Part shown: one piece after another, positions 1 to 6,931 of the stretch
How the letters are laid out: each line of letters begins with the position of its first letter
Numbering within the stretch: the stretch's first letter is position 1
NCBI GenBank assembly: GCA_027319585.1
Contig: DAHVMY010000043.1
Coordinates: 1-13,144, forward strand
Direction of reading: 5' to 3'
Length of the DNA stretch: 13,144 nucleotides
Origin: AG-12 sp027319585
GTDB lineage: Bacteria > Chloroflexota > Dormibacteria > Aeolococcales > Bog-877
Translations under genes and position numbers: made by a program
The notes under the pieces: model-generated
Databases searched by the model: none
Told to the model about the DNA's origin: nothing
What the model saw: only the letters and a program-made list of their open reading frames with translations

Positions 1-90
1 ATCCCATGGGCGGAACTGGCGTCCGGTGGCGGGGCAGCGGGCAACATGTGTCCTCTTGTCTCAGGCCGATGCTGATCTGAGCTCAGACTT

Positions 91-120
91 CAGCGGGATC
101 CCCAGGGATGGTACCCGCTG
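91..120 (+). promoter_or_regulatory. T-box antiterminator/antisequestrator element of the ileS leader
   Basis: The sequence AGGGATGGTACCCGCTG (104-120) carries the T-box core TGGTACC (109-115). CAGCG (91-95) pairs with CGCTG (116-120) as helix A1, and a short A2 helix can form from 100-101 with 106-107, leaving TGGTACC as the 7-base bulge. UGGU is complementary to ACCA, which fits the A73 discriminator of tRNA-Ile, and the next gene is ileS. T-boxes sense uncharged tRNA. CCCGC (114-118) can alternatively pair with GCGGG (141-145), giving a competing fold. No T-run follows, so control of translation rather than termination is more likely, as known for actinobacterial ileS. I could not place Stem I or the specifier codon securely; an ATC lies at 75-77. 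Confidence 0.7.
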
Positions 121-224
121 CCGGCCTCAAGCTGCGATTCGCGGGGCGGCCCACTCCGGCATACTTGAGCCTGAGGCACAGCCGACTTGCCTCAGCCCCG
201 TCCATCGCCAATGGGCTCACGTCA

Positions 225-236
225 GGAGATGGCTCC
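225..236 (+). promoter_or_regulatory. Shine-Dalgarno-like GGAG that can fold into a hairpin
   Basis: GGAG (225-228) pairs with CTCC (233-236) around a four-base loop, 9-21 bases before the chosen ileS start. AGGAG at 224-228 is the best purine-rich ribosome-binding candidate. Its distance to ATG 246 (17 bases) is long unless the hairpin forms or the RNA is remodelled. This could be the sequestered site of the T-box switch. That is an inference; only the complementarity is seen. Confidence 0.3.
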
Positions 237-245
237 ACGTCCCGA

Positions 246-3164
246 ATGCCAGTCTTTGAGCAACTGCCAGCGCACCTTAGCCTTCCCGATCTGGAGGATG
301 AAGTCCTGCAGCTCTGGGAGCGCGAGCACGTGTTTGCCAAGGCGCTGGAGCAGAACCAGCACGGTGCCCTCTTCGTCTTCTACGAGGGGCCACCGACCGC
401 CAACGGCATCCCCGGGGTCCACCATGTGCTGGCGCGGGCGTTCAAGGACTGCTTCCTGCGGTATCAGCAGATGCTGGGCCGCCGGGTGGAGCGCCGGGGA
501 GGGTGGGACACCCACGGGCTGCCGGTGGAGTTGGAGGTGGAGCGCAGCCTCAAGATTCGGGCCAAGCCGGAGATCGAGGAGTTCGGGGTTGAGGAGTTCA
601 ACCGCCTCTGCCGCACCAGCGTCGTGGAGTACATCGACGAGTGGGAGCGGCTGACCACCAGGATCGGGTTCTGGCTGGACATGAAGGACGCCTACCGGAC
701 CTACGATCCGGGGTACATCGAGTCGGTCTGGTGGAGCCTGAAGCAGATCTACGACCACGGCTGGCTCTACCGCGGCTACCGGGTTGCCCCCTACTGCCCG
801 CGCTGCCAGACGTCGCTCAGCAGCCACGAACTGGGCCAACCAGGCGCGTATCGGGACAACACCGAGGACCCGGCGGTGACGGTGAGATTCCGCTTGGTCG
901 ACGATCCGGGCACCAGCCTGCTGGCCTGGACCACGACGCCCTGGACGCTGCCCGGCAACCTGGCCCTGGCGGTCAATCCCGAGATCACATACGTCAGGGT
1001 GCGCCAGGACGACGAGCGGTTGATCCTGGCCAAGACCAGGCTGTCGATGCTGCACGGCGACTATCGGGTCGAGGAGGAGTTCCCTGGCACTGAGCTGGTC
1101 GGCCTGCGCTATCAGCGCCTCTACCCGTTCCTCCCCGAGCAGAAGGGAGCGTGGCGGGTGCTCGCCGGTGACTTCGTGTCGGCCGAGGAGGGCACCGGGA
1201 TCGTGCACACCGCCGCGGTCTACGGCGAGGACGACCTGAGGCTCAGCCAGCAGGCGGGCCTGGAGGTCGCCCACACCGTCGGTCTCGACGGCAGATTCCT
1301 GCCGTCGGCGGGACAGTTCGCCGGCCTCTTCTTCAAGCAGGCGGACCCCGTGATCCAGGCGGACCTGCAAGAGCGGGGCCTGCTGTATCGCGAGGAGCGG
1401 ATCCTGCACACCTACCCGTTCTGCTGGCGCTGCGAGACCCCTCTCATCTACTACGCCCTCGACTCCTGGTTCATCCGCACCACCGCGGTCAAGGAGGCGC
1501 TGCTCAAGCACAACCGCAGCGTGCGCTGGGTGCCGAGCCACCTGCGCGACGGCCGCATGGGCAACTGGCTGGAGTCCCTCCAGGATTGGAACCTGTCGCG
1601 GGCCCGCTACTGGGGCACGCCGCTGCCGATCTGGGTCTGTGCGAGCTGCGGCCGGGAGCGCTGCATCGGCAGCTTTGAGGAGCTGGGACTGCCCTCAAAC
1701 TTCGATCCGCACAAGCCCTTCATCGACGAGGTCACCCTCGCCTGCGCCTGCGGCGGGACGATGCGGCGGGTGCCGGAGGTGATCGACTGCTGGTACGACA
1801 GCGGCGCGATGCCCTACGCGCAGTGGCACTACCCCTTCGAGAACCAAGAGAAGTTCGAGCGCGAGCATCCGGCCGACTACATCTGTGAGGCCCTTGATCA
1901 GACGAGGGGCTGGTTCTACACCCTGCTGGCGGAGTCGACCATGCTCTTCGACCAGCCCGCCTACCGCAACGTGGTCGTGCCCTCGTTGGTGGTCGACGAG
2001 CAGGGTCGCAAGATGTCCAAGTCACGGGGCAACGTCCTCGATCCGTGGACGCTCATCTCCAAGGCCGGCGCGGACGCGGTCCGGTGGTGGTTCTACACCA
2101 CTGTCACGGTCGGCCAGGAGTACCGCATATCGGTGCAGCGGGTTCTGGAGAGCTCGGTCAAGTTTCTCCACGTGCTCTGGAACACCCAGAGCTTTCTGGT
2201 CACCTACGCCAACCTGGCCGGTTGGCGGCCGGACCCGGGTCTCGGGCTCGGAGAGCATGTCTTGGACCGCTGGATTCTGGCCCGGTTGGAAGCCACGGTC
2301 GCGGAGGTGACGCGCCACCTGGACCGCTACGACGCGCACAGCGCCTGCCGAGCGATCCAGCTGCTGGCGGAGGACACCAGCACCTGGTATCTGCGCTGCT
2401 CGCGCCCACGGTTTCGTGGCGAGCCGGAGGTCGCCGCCCCCGCGTTCGCCACCCTCTGGACCGTCCTGCGGGATCTGGCCCTGCTGATGGCACCGTTCAC
2501 GCCCTTCGTCGCCGAGGCGATCTACCAGGAGCTGACCGGCCCGCTGGCGGGAGCGCCGGCCTCTGTCCACCTGGATCGGTTTCCGCGCTCCCGGCCGGAG
2601 TGGTCCGACCCGGAGCTCATCGTGAAGATGGCCGACGTCCGGCGTCTGGCGGAGGAGGCCAGGGGTCAACGGGAGGCGGCCACGGTGCCGACCCGCCAGC
2701 CGTTGCGGGAGGCGGTCGTCAGCGGGGTGGAGCTCACGTCGGAGCTGCGGCAGGTGCTGGCCCAGGAGATCAACGTGATGGCGGTGACCAGCGAGCGGGC
2801 CGGGGACGACCGCCCCCAGATCCGGCTGGACTTCGAGCTGACCCCTGAGCTCCGGCGCGAGGGGGCCCTGCGCCAGCTGGTGCGCCAGGTCCAGAACCTG
2901 CGCAAGCAGTCGGGCCTGCGCCCCGGGGCACCCGCGCGTCTGGAGGCGCAGACCAGCTCCACTGAGCTGCGGGAGGCGATCCGGCTCGGCGATGGCCTGC
3001 TGCGCGCCCAGTGCTTCCTCAGTGAGATCCTGGTGACCGAGTCGGATGGCGCCTTCCCCGGCGGGCAGGAGGTAACGATCCAGGGCGGCCGGGCGGCTCT
3101 GCGGGTCATCCCCGTGAGACCCGGCGAGCGCGATAGTGACACCGTGCCGGGCGACGGCTCATAA
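246..3164 (+). CDS. ileS: Isoleucyl-tRNA synthetase, type 2 (eukaryote-like)
   Basis: Cytosolic class I synthetase that charges tRNA-Ile with isoleucine and edits valine. The product is 972 residues. The HIGH region appears as PTANGIPGVHHVLAR (about 50-64), GGWDTHGLPVE follows at 85-95, and KMSKS is at 589-593. Cysteine pairs occur at C184/C187 and C393/C396. The C-terminus has the ELRREGALRQLVRQVQNLRK segment typical of the type 2 (eukaryote-like) group and lacks the CxxC zinc tail of type 1 enzymes; type 2 enzymes are known for low mupirocin sensitivity. ATG 246 is chosen because MPVFEQLPAHLSLPDLEDEV matches the family N-terminus. The frame stays open to ATG 108, but those 46 extra codons would lie across the T-box. 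The gene heads the co-directional block and is probably controlled by the T-box leader. Confidence 0.95.
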   Translation: MPVFEQLPAHLSLPDLEDEVLQLWEREHVFAKALEQNQHGALFVFYEGPPTANGIPGVHHVLARAFKDCFLRYQQMLGRRVERRGGWDTHGLPVELEVERSLKIRAKPEIEEFGVEEFNRLCRTSVVEYIDEWERLTTRIGFWLDMKDAYRTYDPGYIESVWWSLKQIYDHGWLYRGYRVAPYCPRCQTSLSSHELGQPGAYRDNTEDPAVTVRFRLVDDPGTSLLAWTTTPWTLPGNLALAVNPEITYVRVRQDDERLILAKTRLSMLHGDYRVEEEFPGTELVGLRYQRLYPFLPEQKGAWRVLAGDFVSAEEGTGIVHTAAVYGEDDLRLSQQAGLEVAHTVGLDGRFLPSAGQFAGLFFKQADPVIQADLQERGLLYREERILHTYPFCWRCETPLIYYALDSWFIRTTAVKEALLKHNRSVRWVPSHLRDGRMGNWLESLQDWNLSRARYWGTPLPIWVCASCGRERCIGSFEELGLPSNFDPHKPFIDEVTLACACGGTMRRVPEVIDCWYDSGAMPYAQWHYPFENQEKFEREHPADYICEALDQTRGWFYTLLAESTMLFDQPAYRNVVVPSLVVDEQGRKMSKSRGNVLDPWTLISKAGADAVRWWFYTTVTVGQEYRISVQRVLESSVKFLHVLWNTQSFLVTYANLAGWRPDPGLGLGEHVLDRWILARLEATVAEVTRHLDRYDAHSACRAIQLLAEDTSTWYLRCSRPRFRGEPEVAAPAFATLWTVLRDLALLMAPFTPFVAEAIYQELTGPLAGAPASVHLDRFPRSRPEWSDPELIVKMADVRRLAEEARGQREAATVPTRQPLREAVVSGVELTSELRQVLAQEINVMAVTSERAGDDRPQIRLDFELTPELRREGALRQLVRQVQNLRKQSGLRPGAPARLEAQTSSTELREAIRLGDGLLRAQCFLSEILVTESDGAFPGGQEVTIQGGRAALRVIPVRPGERDSDTVPGDGS

Positions 3165-3241
3165 TGCCACCGCTGCCCCATGGGGCTGGAATCCCGGCCT
3201 TCGACGGGCCGGTTCACCGCCAAGCATCGAGGTGTAGGAGC

Positions 3242-3616
3242 ATGACCGAGACGTCGACTGCAACGCGCGAGCGCGAGCTGGCTGCGATCCGGCTGCAGGT
3301 CGAAGGGGAGCGCGCCCGCCTGGAGGGCGAACTGGCTCATCTGAAGGGACAAACGGCTGGCGGTGCCGGCAGCGAAGCTCCATTCCATGAGCACCCCACC
3401 GATCACGCGGGCGAGATGGAGGAGCACGAGCGGCTGCTGGCGATCCGCGAAAATCTGCAGCAGATGCTCAGCCAGTGCCAGGATGCGCTGGACCGGCTGG
3501 ATCGCGGCGACTACGGGGTGTGCCGCAGCTGTGGCAAGGACATCGACATCGAACGGCTGAAGGCGCTGCCATACGCCACCAAGTGCATTCCGTGCAAGGA
3601 GCAGCGGCGCGACTGA
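3242..3616 (+). CDS. DksA/TraR-family C4 zinc-finger protein
   Basis: Small 124-residue protein. Residues 5-38 and 57-89 are charged and helical in character, as in the coiled coil of the DksA/TraR/YteA family. The C-terminal zinc finger uses C94, C97, C115 and C118 (YGVCRSCGKDIDIERLKALP then KCIPC). DksA binds the RNA polymerase secondary channel with ppGpp. For short homologues such as Bacillus YlyA/YteA the exact role is less certain, so regulation of transcription here is an inference from the family. ATG 3242 is chosen because GAGG at 3229-3232 gives a 9-base spacing; an upstream ATG at 3164 is in frame but its 26 extra residues do not look like the family. The order ileS - dksA-like - lspA - rluD is the same as in Bacillus. 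Confidence 0.85.
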   Translation: MTETSTATRERELAAIRLQVEGERARLEGELAHLKGQTAGGAGSEAPFHEHPTDHAGEMEEHERLLAIRENLQQMLSQCQDALDRLDRGDYGVCRSCGKDIDIERLKALPYATKCIPCKEQRRD

Positions 3617-3686
3617 GCAGGCCCCGGAGGCTAAGGAGCAGCGCTATGGCGCCCTTCGCACCGCCCCGCGATGGCCCCGGGTCACC

Positions 3687-4118
3687 TTGGGGGCGGCGGT
3701 CGCCGTCTTCGTGCTCGACCGTCTCACCAAGTTCTGGGTCAGCCACTCGCTGAGCCTCGGCCAGGAGCTGTGGCCGGGCGCCCCCGTCCACATCCACTAC
3801 ATCGAGAACAGCGGCGCCGCGTTCAGCATCCTGCCCAATCTCGACTGGCTCTTCCTGCTGGTCGCTGCCCTGGTGGTGGTGGCCGCGGTCTGGTACTGGC
3901 GGCGGCTGGCGGTGGAGCCCTGGTGGCTCCAGGCCGCCGTGGGAATGGTGGTGGGAGGGGCGGTGTCCAACGCCATCGATCGCTTCTCCCAGGGGTACGT
4001 GGTGGACTTCATCCAGCTGCCGCACTGGCCGGTGTTCAACGTGGCTGACAGCGGGATCACGGTGGGGATGGTTTTGATCGTCCTGCGGTTCCTGCTCCAG
4101 GGCTCCCGCGATGCTTGA
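3687..4118 (+). CDS. lspA: Lipoprotein signal peptidase (signal peptidase II), start uncertain
   Basis: Membrane aspartyl protease that cleaves signal peptides of diacylglyceryl-modified prolipoproteins. From TTG 3687 the product is 143 residues. It shows DRLTK (11-15), the NSGAAFSI motif (41-48), GGAVSNAIDR with catalytic D98, and FNVADSGI with catalytic D121. Hydrophobic segments lie at about 55-70, 82-97 and 122-137. The TTG start leaves only about ten residues of the first membrane helix and has no clear ribosome-binding site. A better signal, AAGGAG (3633-3638) before ATG 3646, lies in another frame (see finding). The usual S/G position in GGAxGN is serine here. The 3' end overlaps rluD by eight bases, implying coupled translation. 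Confidence 0.9.
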   Translation: MGAAVAVFVLDRLTKFWVSHSLSLGQELWPGAPVHIHYIENSGAAFSILPNLDWLFLLVAALVVVAAVWYWRRLAVEPWWLQAAVGMVVGGAVSNAIDRFSQGYVVDFIQLPHWPVFNVADSGITVGMVLIVLRFLLQGSRDA

Positions 4119-5064
4119 CGCTCCCGCCGGGACATCCACGGAGCTGACCGTCGCCGTATCCTGCCGGCGCCTCGACTCCTATCTGGCGTCCGCGCTGCAG
4201 CTTCCCCGCGCCCGCGCCCGGCGGATGGTGGAGGAGGGGGCGGTGATCGTCGACGGGCGCGCGCCCGTCAGGCCGTCTCTGCCGCTCTCCGCCGGGATGA
4301 GGATCGAGGTGGTCGCTCCCGCACCGGCGTCGGCCCCCAGCGTGCTGAAGCCGCGTGTTGTGTACCAGGACGATGCGATCGTGGTCATCGACAAGCCCGC
4401 GGGGCTGGTGGTTCACCCCGCGCCCGGTCACCGGGGAGCGACCCTGGTGGACGCGCTGCCCGAGATCGGGGGGGCATGGTCCAGCGTGGGCGGTGACGAC
4501 CGCCCGGGGATTGTCCACCGCCTGGACCGTGGCACCAGTGGACTGCTGGTCCTGGCGCGCTCGGACCGGGCGCACGAACGCCTCGCCCGCCAGCTCCGCG
4601 AGCGCACCATGGGGCGGGAGTACTGGGCGCTTGCATCAGGCGGCTTCGAGGAGGACCGGGGCAGGGTGGAGGCCCCCATCGGCCGGGATCGCCAACGGCC
4701 CCGGCGCATGTCGGTGACCGCAGACGGTCGCCCGGCCGGCACCGAGTTCTTCGTGCTCGAGCGCCTTCCACAGCACTCCTGCCTGCGCCTGCGCCTGTGG
4801 TCGGGGCGCACTCACCAGATCCGGGTGCACCTCGCGTTCATCGGACATGCAGTGGTCGACGATGCGCTCTACTCGACCTCCAGCGCGGGGCTTGGCCGGC
4901 CCGCGCTCCACGCCGCCATGCTGCATCTGCGGCATCCGCTCACCGAGAAGGAGATGGTGTTCCACAGTCCACTGCCCTCGGAGCTGGTCGAGCTCCGGCA
5001 CCGGCTCGGCGGGGAGGGCGCTCTGGTTTGGCCGTGGGACGAACCCGGAGCGGGGGGGCCGTGA
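4111..5064 (+). CDS. RluD/YlyB-type pseudouridine synthase
   Basis: Cytosolic RNA-modifying enzyme converting uridine to pseudouridine, most likely in 23S rRNA. It has 317 residues. An N-terminal S4 RNA-binding domain covers roughly 16-75 (RRLDSYLASAL to MRIEVVAP). The catalytic domain begins with IVVIDKPAGLVVHPAPGH (90-107). The active-site aspartate is D139 in HRLDRGTSG, and SGRTHQIRVHL (231-241) is the second signature. Length fits RluA/RluD members carrying S4. The exact target uridine cannot be told from sequence, and Bacillus YlyB sits in the same position next to lspA. The gene starts inside lspA and its TGA overlaps the gmk GTG (GTGA). Confidence 0.92.
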   Translation: MLDAPAGTSTELTVAVSCRRLDSYLASALQLPRARARRMVEEGAVIVDGRAPVRPSLPLSAGMRIEVVAPAPASAPSVLKPRVVYQDDAIVVIDKPAGLVVHPAPGHRGATLVDALPEIGGAWSSVGGDDRPGIVHRLDRGTSGLLVLARSDRAHERLARQLRERTMGREYWALASGGFEEDRGRVEAPIGRDRQRPRRMSVTADGRPAGTEFFVLERLPQHSCLRLRLWSGRTHQIRVHLAFIGHAVVDDALYSTSSAGLGRPALHAAMLHLRHPLTEKEMVFHSPLPSELVELRHRLGGEGALVWPWDEPGAGGP

Positions 5065-5639
5065 GCTCCTCCGCTGGGCAGCGCCCGGGACGGCTGATCA
5101 TCCTTTCCGGCCCCAGCGGCGTTGGCAAGGACACCGTGATCCGGCGCCTGCTCGAGATAGCTCCGGAGCTGCGGCGGCCGGTCGCGTTCACCACCCGCGC
5201 GCCCCGTCCCGGGGAGGTCGATGGGCGCGACTATTCCTTCGTGGGCGAGCCGGAGTTCCTGGCGATGCGTGACGCCGGACAGTTTCTGGAGACGGCCGTG
5301 GTCCACGGCAACCGCTACGGGACCGCGCGCGCTCGGGTCGACGAGCTCCGCCGCCAAGGGCAGGATGTGCTGCTCAAGATCGACGTCCAGGGCGCAGCCC
5401 AGCTGCGACAACAGGGCCTGGACGGGTGCTTCATCTTCCTGGCGCCACCCTCTCCGGACGTGCTGCGGGCGCGTCTGCGGCGGCGCCAGACCGAGAGCCC
5501 CGAGGAGCTGGCGGTCCGGACTCACGATGCGGAGACGGAGATGGCGGAGGCGGCGAACTATCACCACGTGGTGGTCAACGACCAGGTGGAGCGGGCGGCC
5601 GCGGAGATCGCGCAGATCGTGCGCTCGTGGCCGGGCTGA
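5061..5639 (+). CDS. gmk: Guanylate kinase
   Basis: Phosphorylates GMP (and dGMP) to the diphosphate with ATP in the cytosol. The product is 192 residues, close to the family norm of about 200. The P-loop GPSGVGKDT is at 17-25. The GMP-binding region includes FTTRAPRPGEVDGRDYSFV, and DVQGAAQLR follows, both typical. The GTG start at 5061 is chosen because it overlaps the rluD stop as GTGA, has GGAG and a G-run (5047-5057) just upstream, and places the P-loop at the expected distance. The open frame extends much further upstream but only inside rluD. The usual neighbour rpoZ is missing downstream. Confidence 0.95.
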   Translation: MSSSAGQRPGRLIILSGPSGVGKDTVIRRLLEIAPELRRPVAFTTRAPRPGEVDGRDYSFVGEPEFLAMRDAGQFLETAVVHGNRYGTARARVDELRRQGQDVLLKIDVQGAAQLRQQGLDGCFIFLAPPSPDVLRARLRRRQTESPEELAVRTHDAETEMAEAANYHHVVVNDQVERAAAEIAQIVRSWPG

Positions 5640-5677
5640 GCGATGGGCAGAAGGGCCTTTGCCACAATGGGCCGACC

Positions 5678-6931
5678 ATGAGTGCGAGCAGCGGCGACTT
5701 CGAAGGCCGGCGGATCGCGGTTCACGTGTGCGGCGGCATCGCCGCGGTGAAGGTTCCCGGGCTGATCACGGAGCTGCGGCGCGAGGGTGCCGAGGTGCGG
5801 GTGGCGATGACCGAGGCGGCCGCTGCCTTCGCCTCTCCCCTGAGCCTGCAGGCGCTGTCGGGGCATCCCGTCAATCGTCGGCTGCTCGACCCCCCGGTCG
5901 AAGCGGACGGCGCCGGCATGATCCATCTGGACCTGGCGGGGTGGGCGGAGCTGCATCTGGTGGTTCCGGCCACCGCCTCCACCCTGGCCCGCATGGCGGC
6001 GGGGCTGGCGGACGACGTTGTGAGCTCCACCGTGCTGGCCACCACGGCGCCGGTCGTGGTGGCGCCCGCGATGGAGACCGCCATGTGGCGCCACCCCGCC
6101 ACCATCTCCAACTGCCGGACGCTGCGGGAGAGGGGAGTTCAATTCGTGGGCCCTGCGGTCGGGAGGCTCGCCTCCGGGAAGCTGGGGGAGGGCCGGATGG
6201 CCGAGGTGACTGAGGTGCTGGCCGCGGCGGCTTCCGTGCTGCGGCCGCAGGGCCCCCTGGCGGGACACCGCGTCCTGGTGACCTCCGGCGGCACCAGGGA
6301 GCCGATCGACCCGGTTCGCTTCGTCGGCAACCGCAGCAGCGGCCAGATGGGCCTGGCGCTGGCGGAGGCCGCCGCCGAGCGGGGAGCGCGGGTGACCCTG
6401 GTGACGGCGGCCGCGCTGGTGCCAAGGCGCCCGGACATCCGGGTCATTCCCGTGGAGACCGCCGCCGAGATGCTGGAGGAGGTCGTCAGCCGACTCGGCG
6501 ACACCCGACTGGTGCTGATGGCGGCGGCGGTCGCGGACTACCGGCCGCCCGCCCCGGCGCCCACCAAGTTGCGCCGCCAGGACCGGCCGCAGCTCACCCT
6601 CGAGCTGGTGCCGACGCCGGACGTCCTGGGGACGGTGCTGGCCCGCAGGCCGCCGGAGTGCCGGGTCGTGGGCTTCGCGGCGGAGACTGAGGACTTCCGC
6701 GCGCGCGGCCGTTCCAAACTCGCTCGCAAGGGGTGCGACATGCTGATCGCCAACCCCGTCAGCGGGGCGCACTCGGCGATGGGAGGAGCGCAGGCGGAAG
6801 CGGTGGCGCTCTTCCCCGACGGCCGGGAGGTGGAGATCCCCTTTGCCCCGAAGCAGCAGGTGGCGGCGAGGATCCTGGACCTGGCGGAGACCCTGATCGC
6901 CGAGCTCGATGCAGGTGGCGCCCCGGCATGA
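5678..6931 (+). CDS. coaBC: Bifunctional phosphopantothenoylcysteine decarboxylase / phosphopantothenate-cysteine ligase
   Basis: Catalyses two steps of coenzyme A synthesis: CTP-dependent joining of cysteine to 4'-phosphopantothenate (CoaB), then FMN-dependent decarboxylation (CoaC). The product is 417 residues. The CoaC half (about 10-185) has GGIAAVKVP, H83 in HLDLA, and VVVPATASTLARMAAGLADD. The CoaB half (about 195-410) has VTSGGTREPIDPVRFVGNRS with N218, MAAAVADYRP, K297 and the ending FAPKQQVAARILD. Two CoaC positions deviate: the PxMN motif reads PAME (E133), and the usual LACG cysteine is serine (S166 in LASGKLGEGRM). ATG 5678 is chosen because the protein matches the family from about residue 10; no strong ribosome-binding site is visible. 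The stop overlaps priA by ATGA. Confidence 0.93.
   Translation: MSASSGDFEGRRIAVHVCGGIAAVKVPGLITELRREGAEVRVAMTEAAAAFASPLSLQALSGHPVNRRLLDPPVEADGAGMIHLDLAGWAELHLVVPATASTLARMAAGLADDVVSSTVLATTAPVVVAPAMETAMWRHPATISNCRTLRERGVQFVGPAVGRLASGKLGEGRMAEVTEVLAAAASVLRPQGPLAGHRVLVTSGGTREPIDPVRFVGNRSSGQMGLALAEAAAERGARVTLVTAAALVPRRPDIRVIPVETAAEMLEEVVSRLGDTRLVLMAAAVADYRPPAPAPTKLRRQDRPQLTLELVPTPDVLGTVLARRPPECRVVGFAAETEDFRARGRSKLARKGCDMLIANPVSGAHSAMGGAQAEAVALFPDGREVEIPFAPKQQVAARILDLAETLIAELDAGGAPA

Noticed and set aside
222..1541. Minus-strand open frame of 439 codons opposite ileS
   Set aside because: It lies entirely antisense to the well-supported ileS coding sequence, and its composition is that of a codon-position shadow.
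3194..3212. CCGGCC/GGCCGG hairpin after ileS as a terminator
   Set aside because: No T-run follows and the next gene starts 30 bases later in the same direction. It could be an RNA processing or stability structure, but nothing supports termination.
5663..5668. CACAAT as a -10 box giving a leaderless coaBC transcript
   Set aside because: Spacing to the ATG is plausible, but there is no -35 and the gene sits 38 bases after gmk in a tight co-directional run, so co-transcription is simpler.
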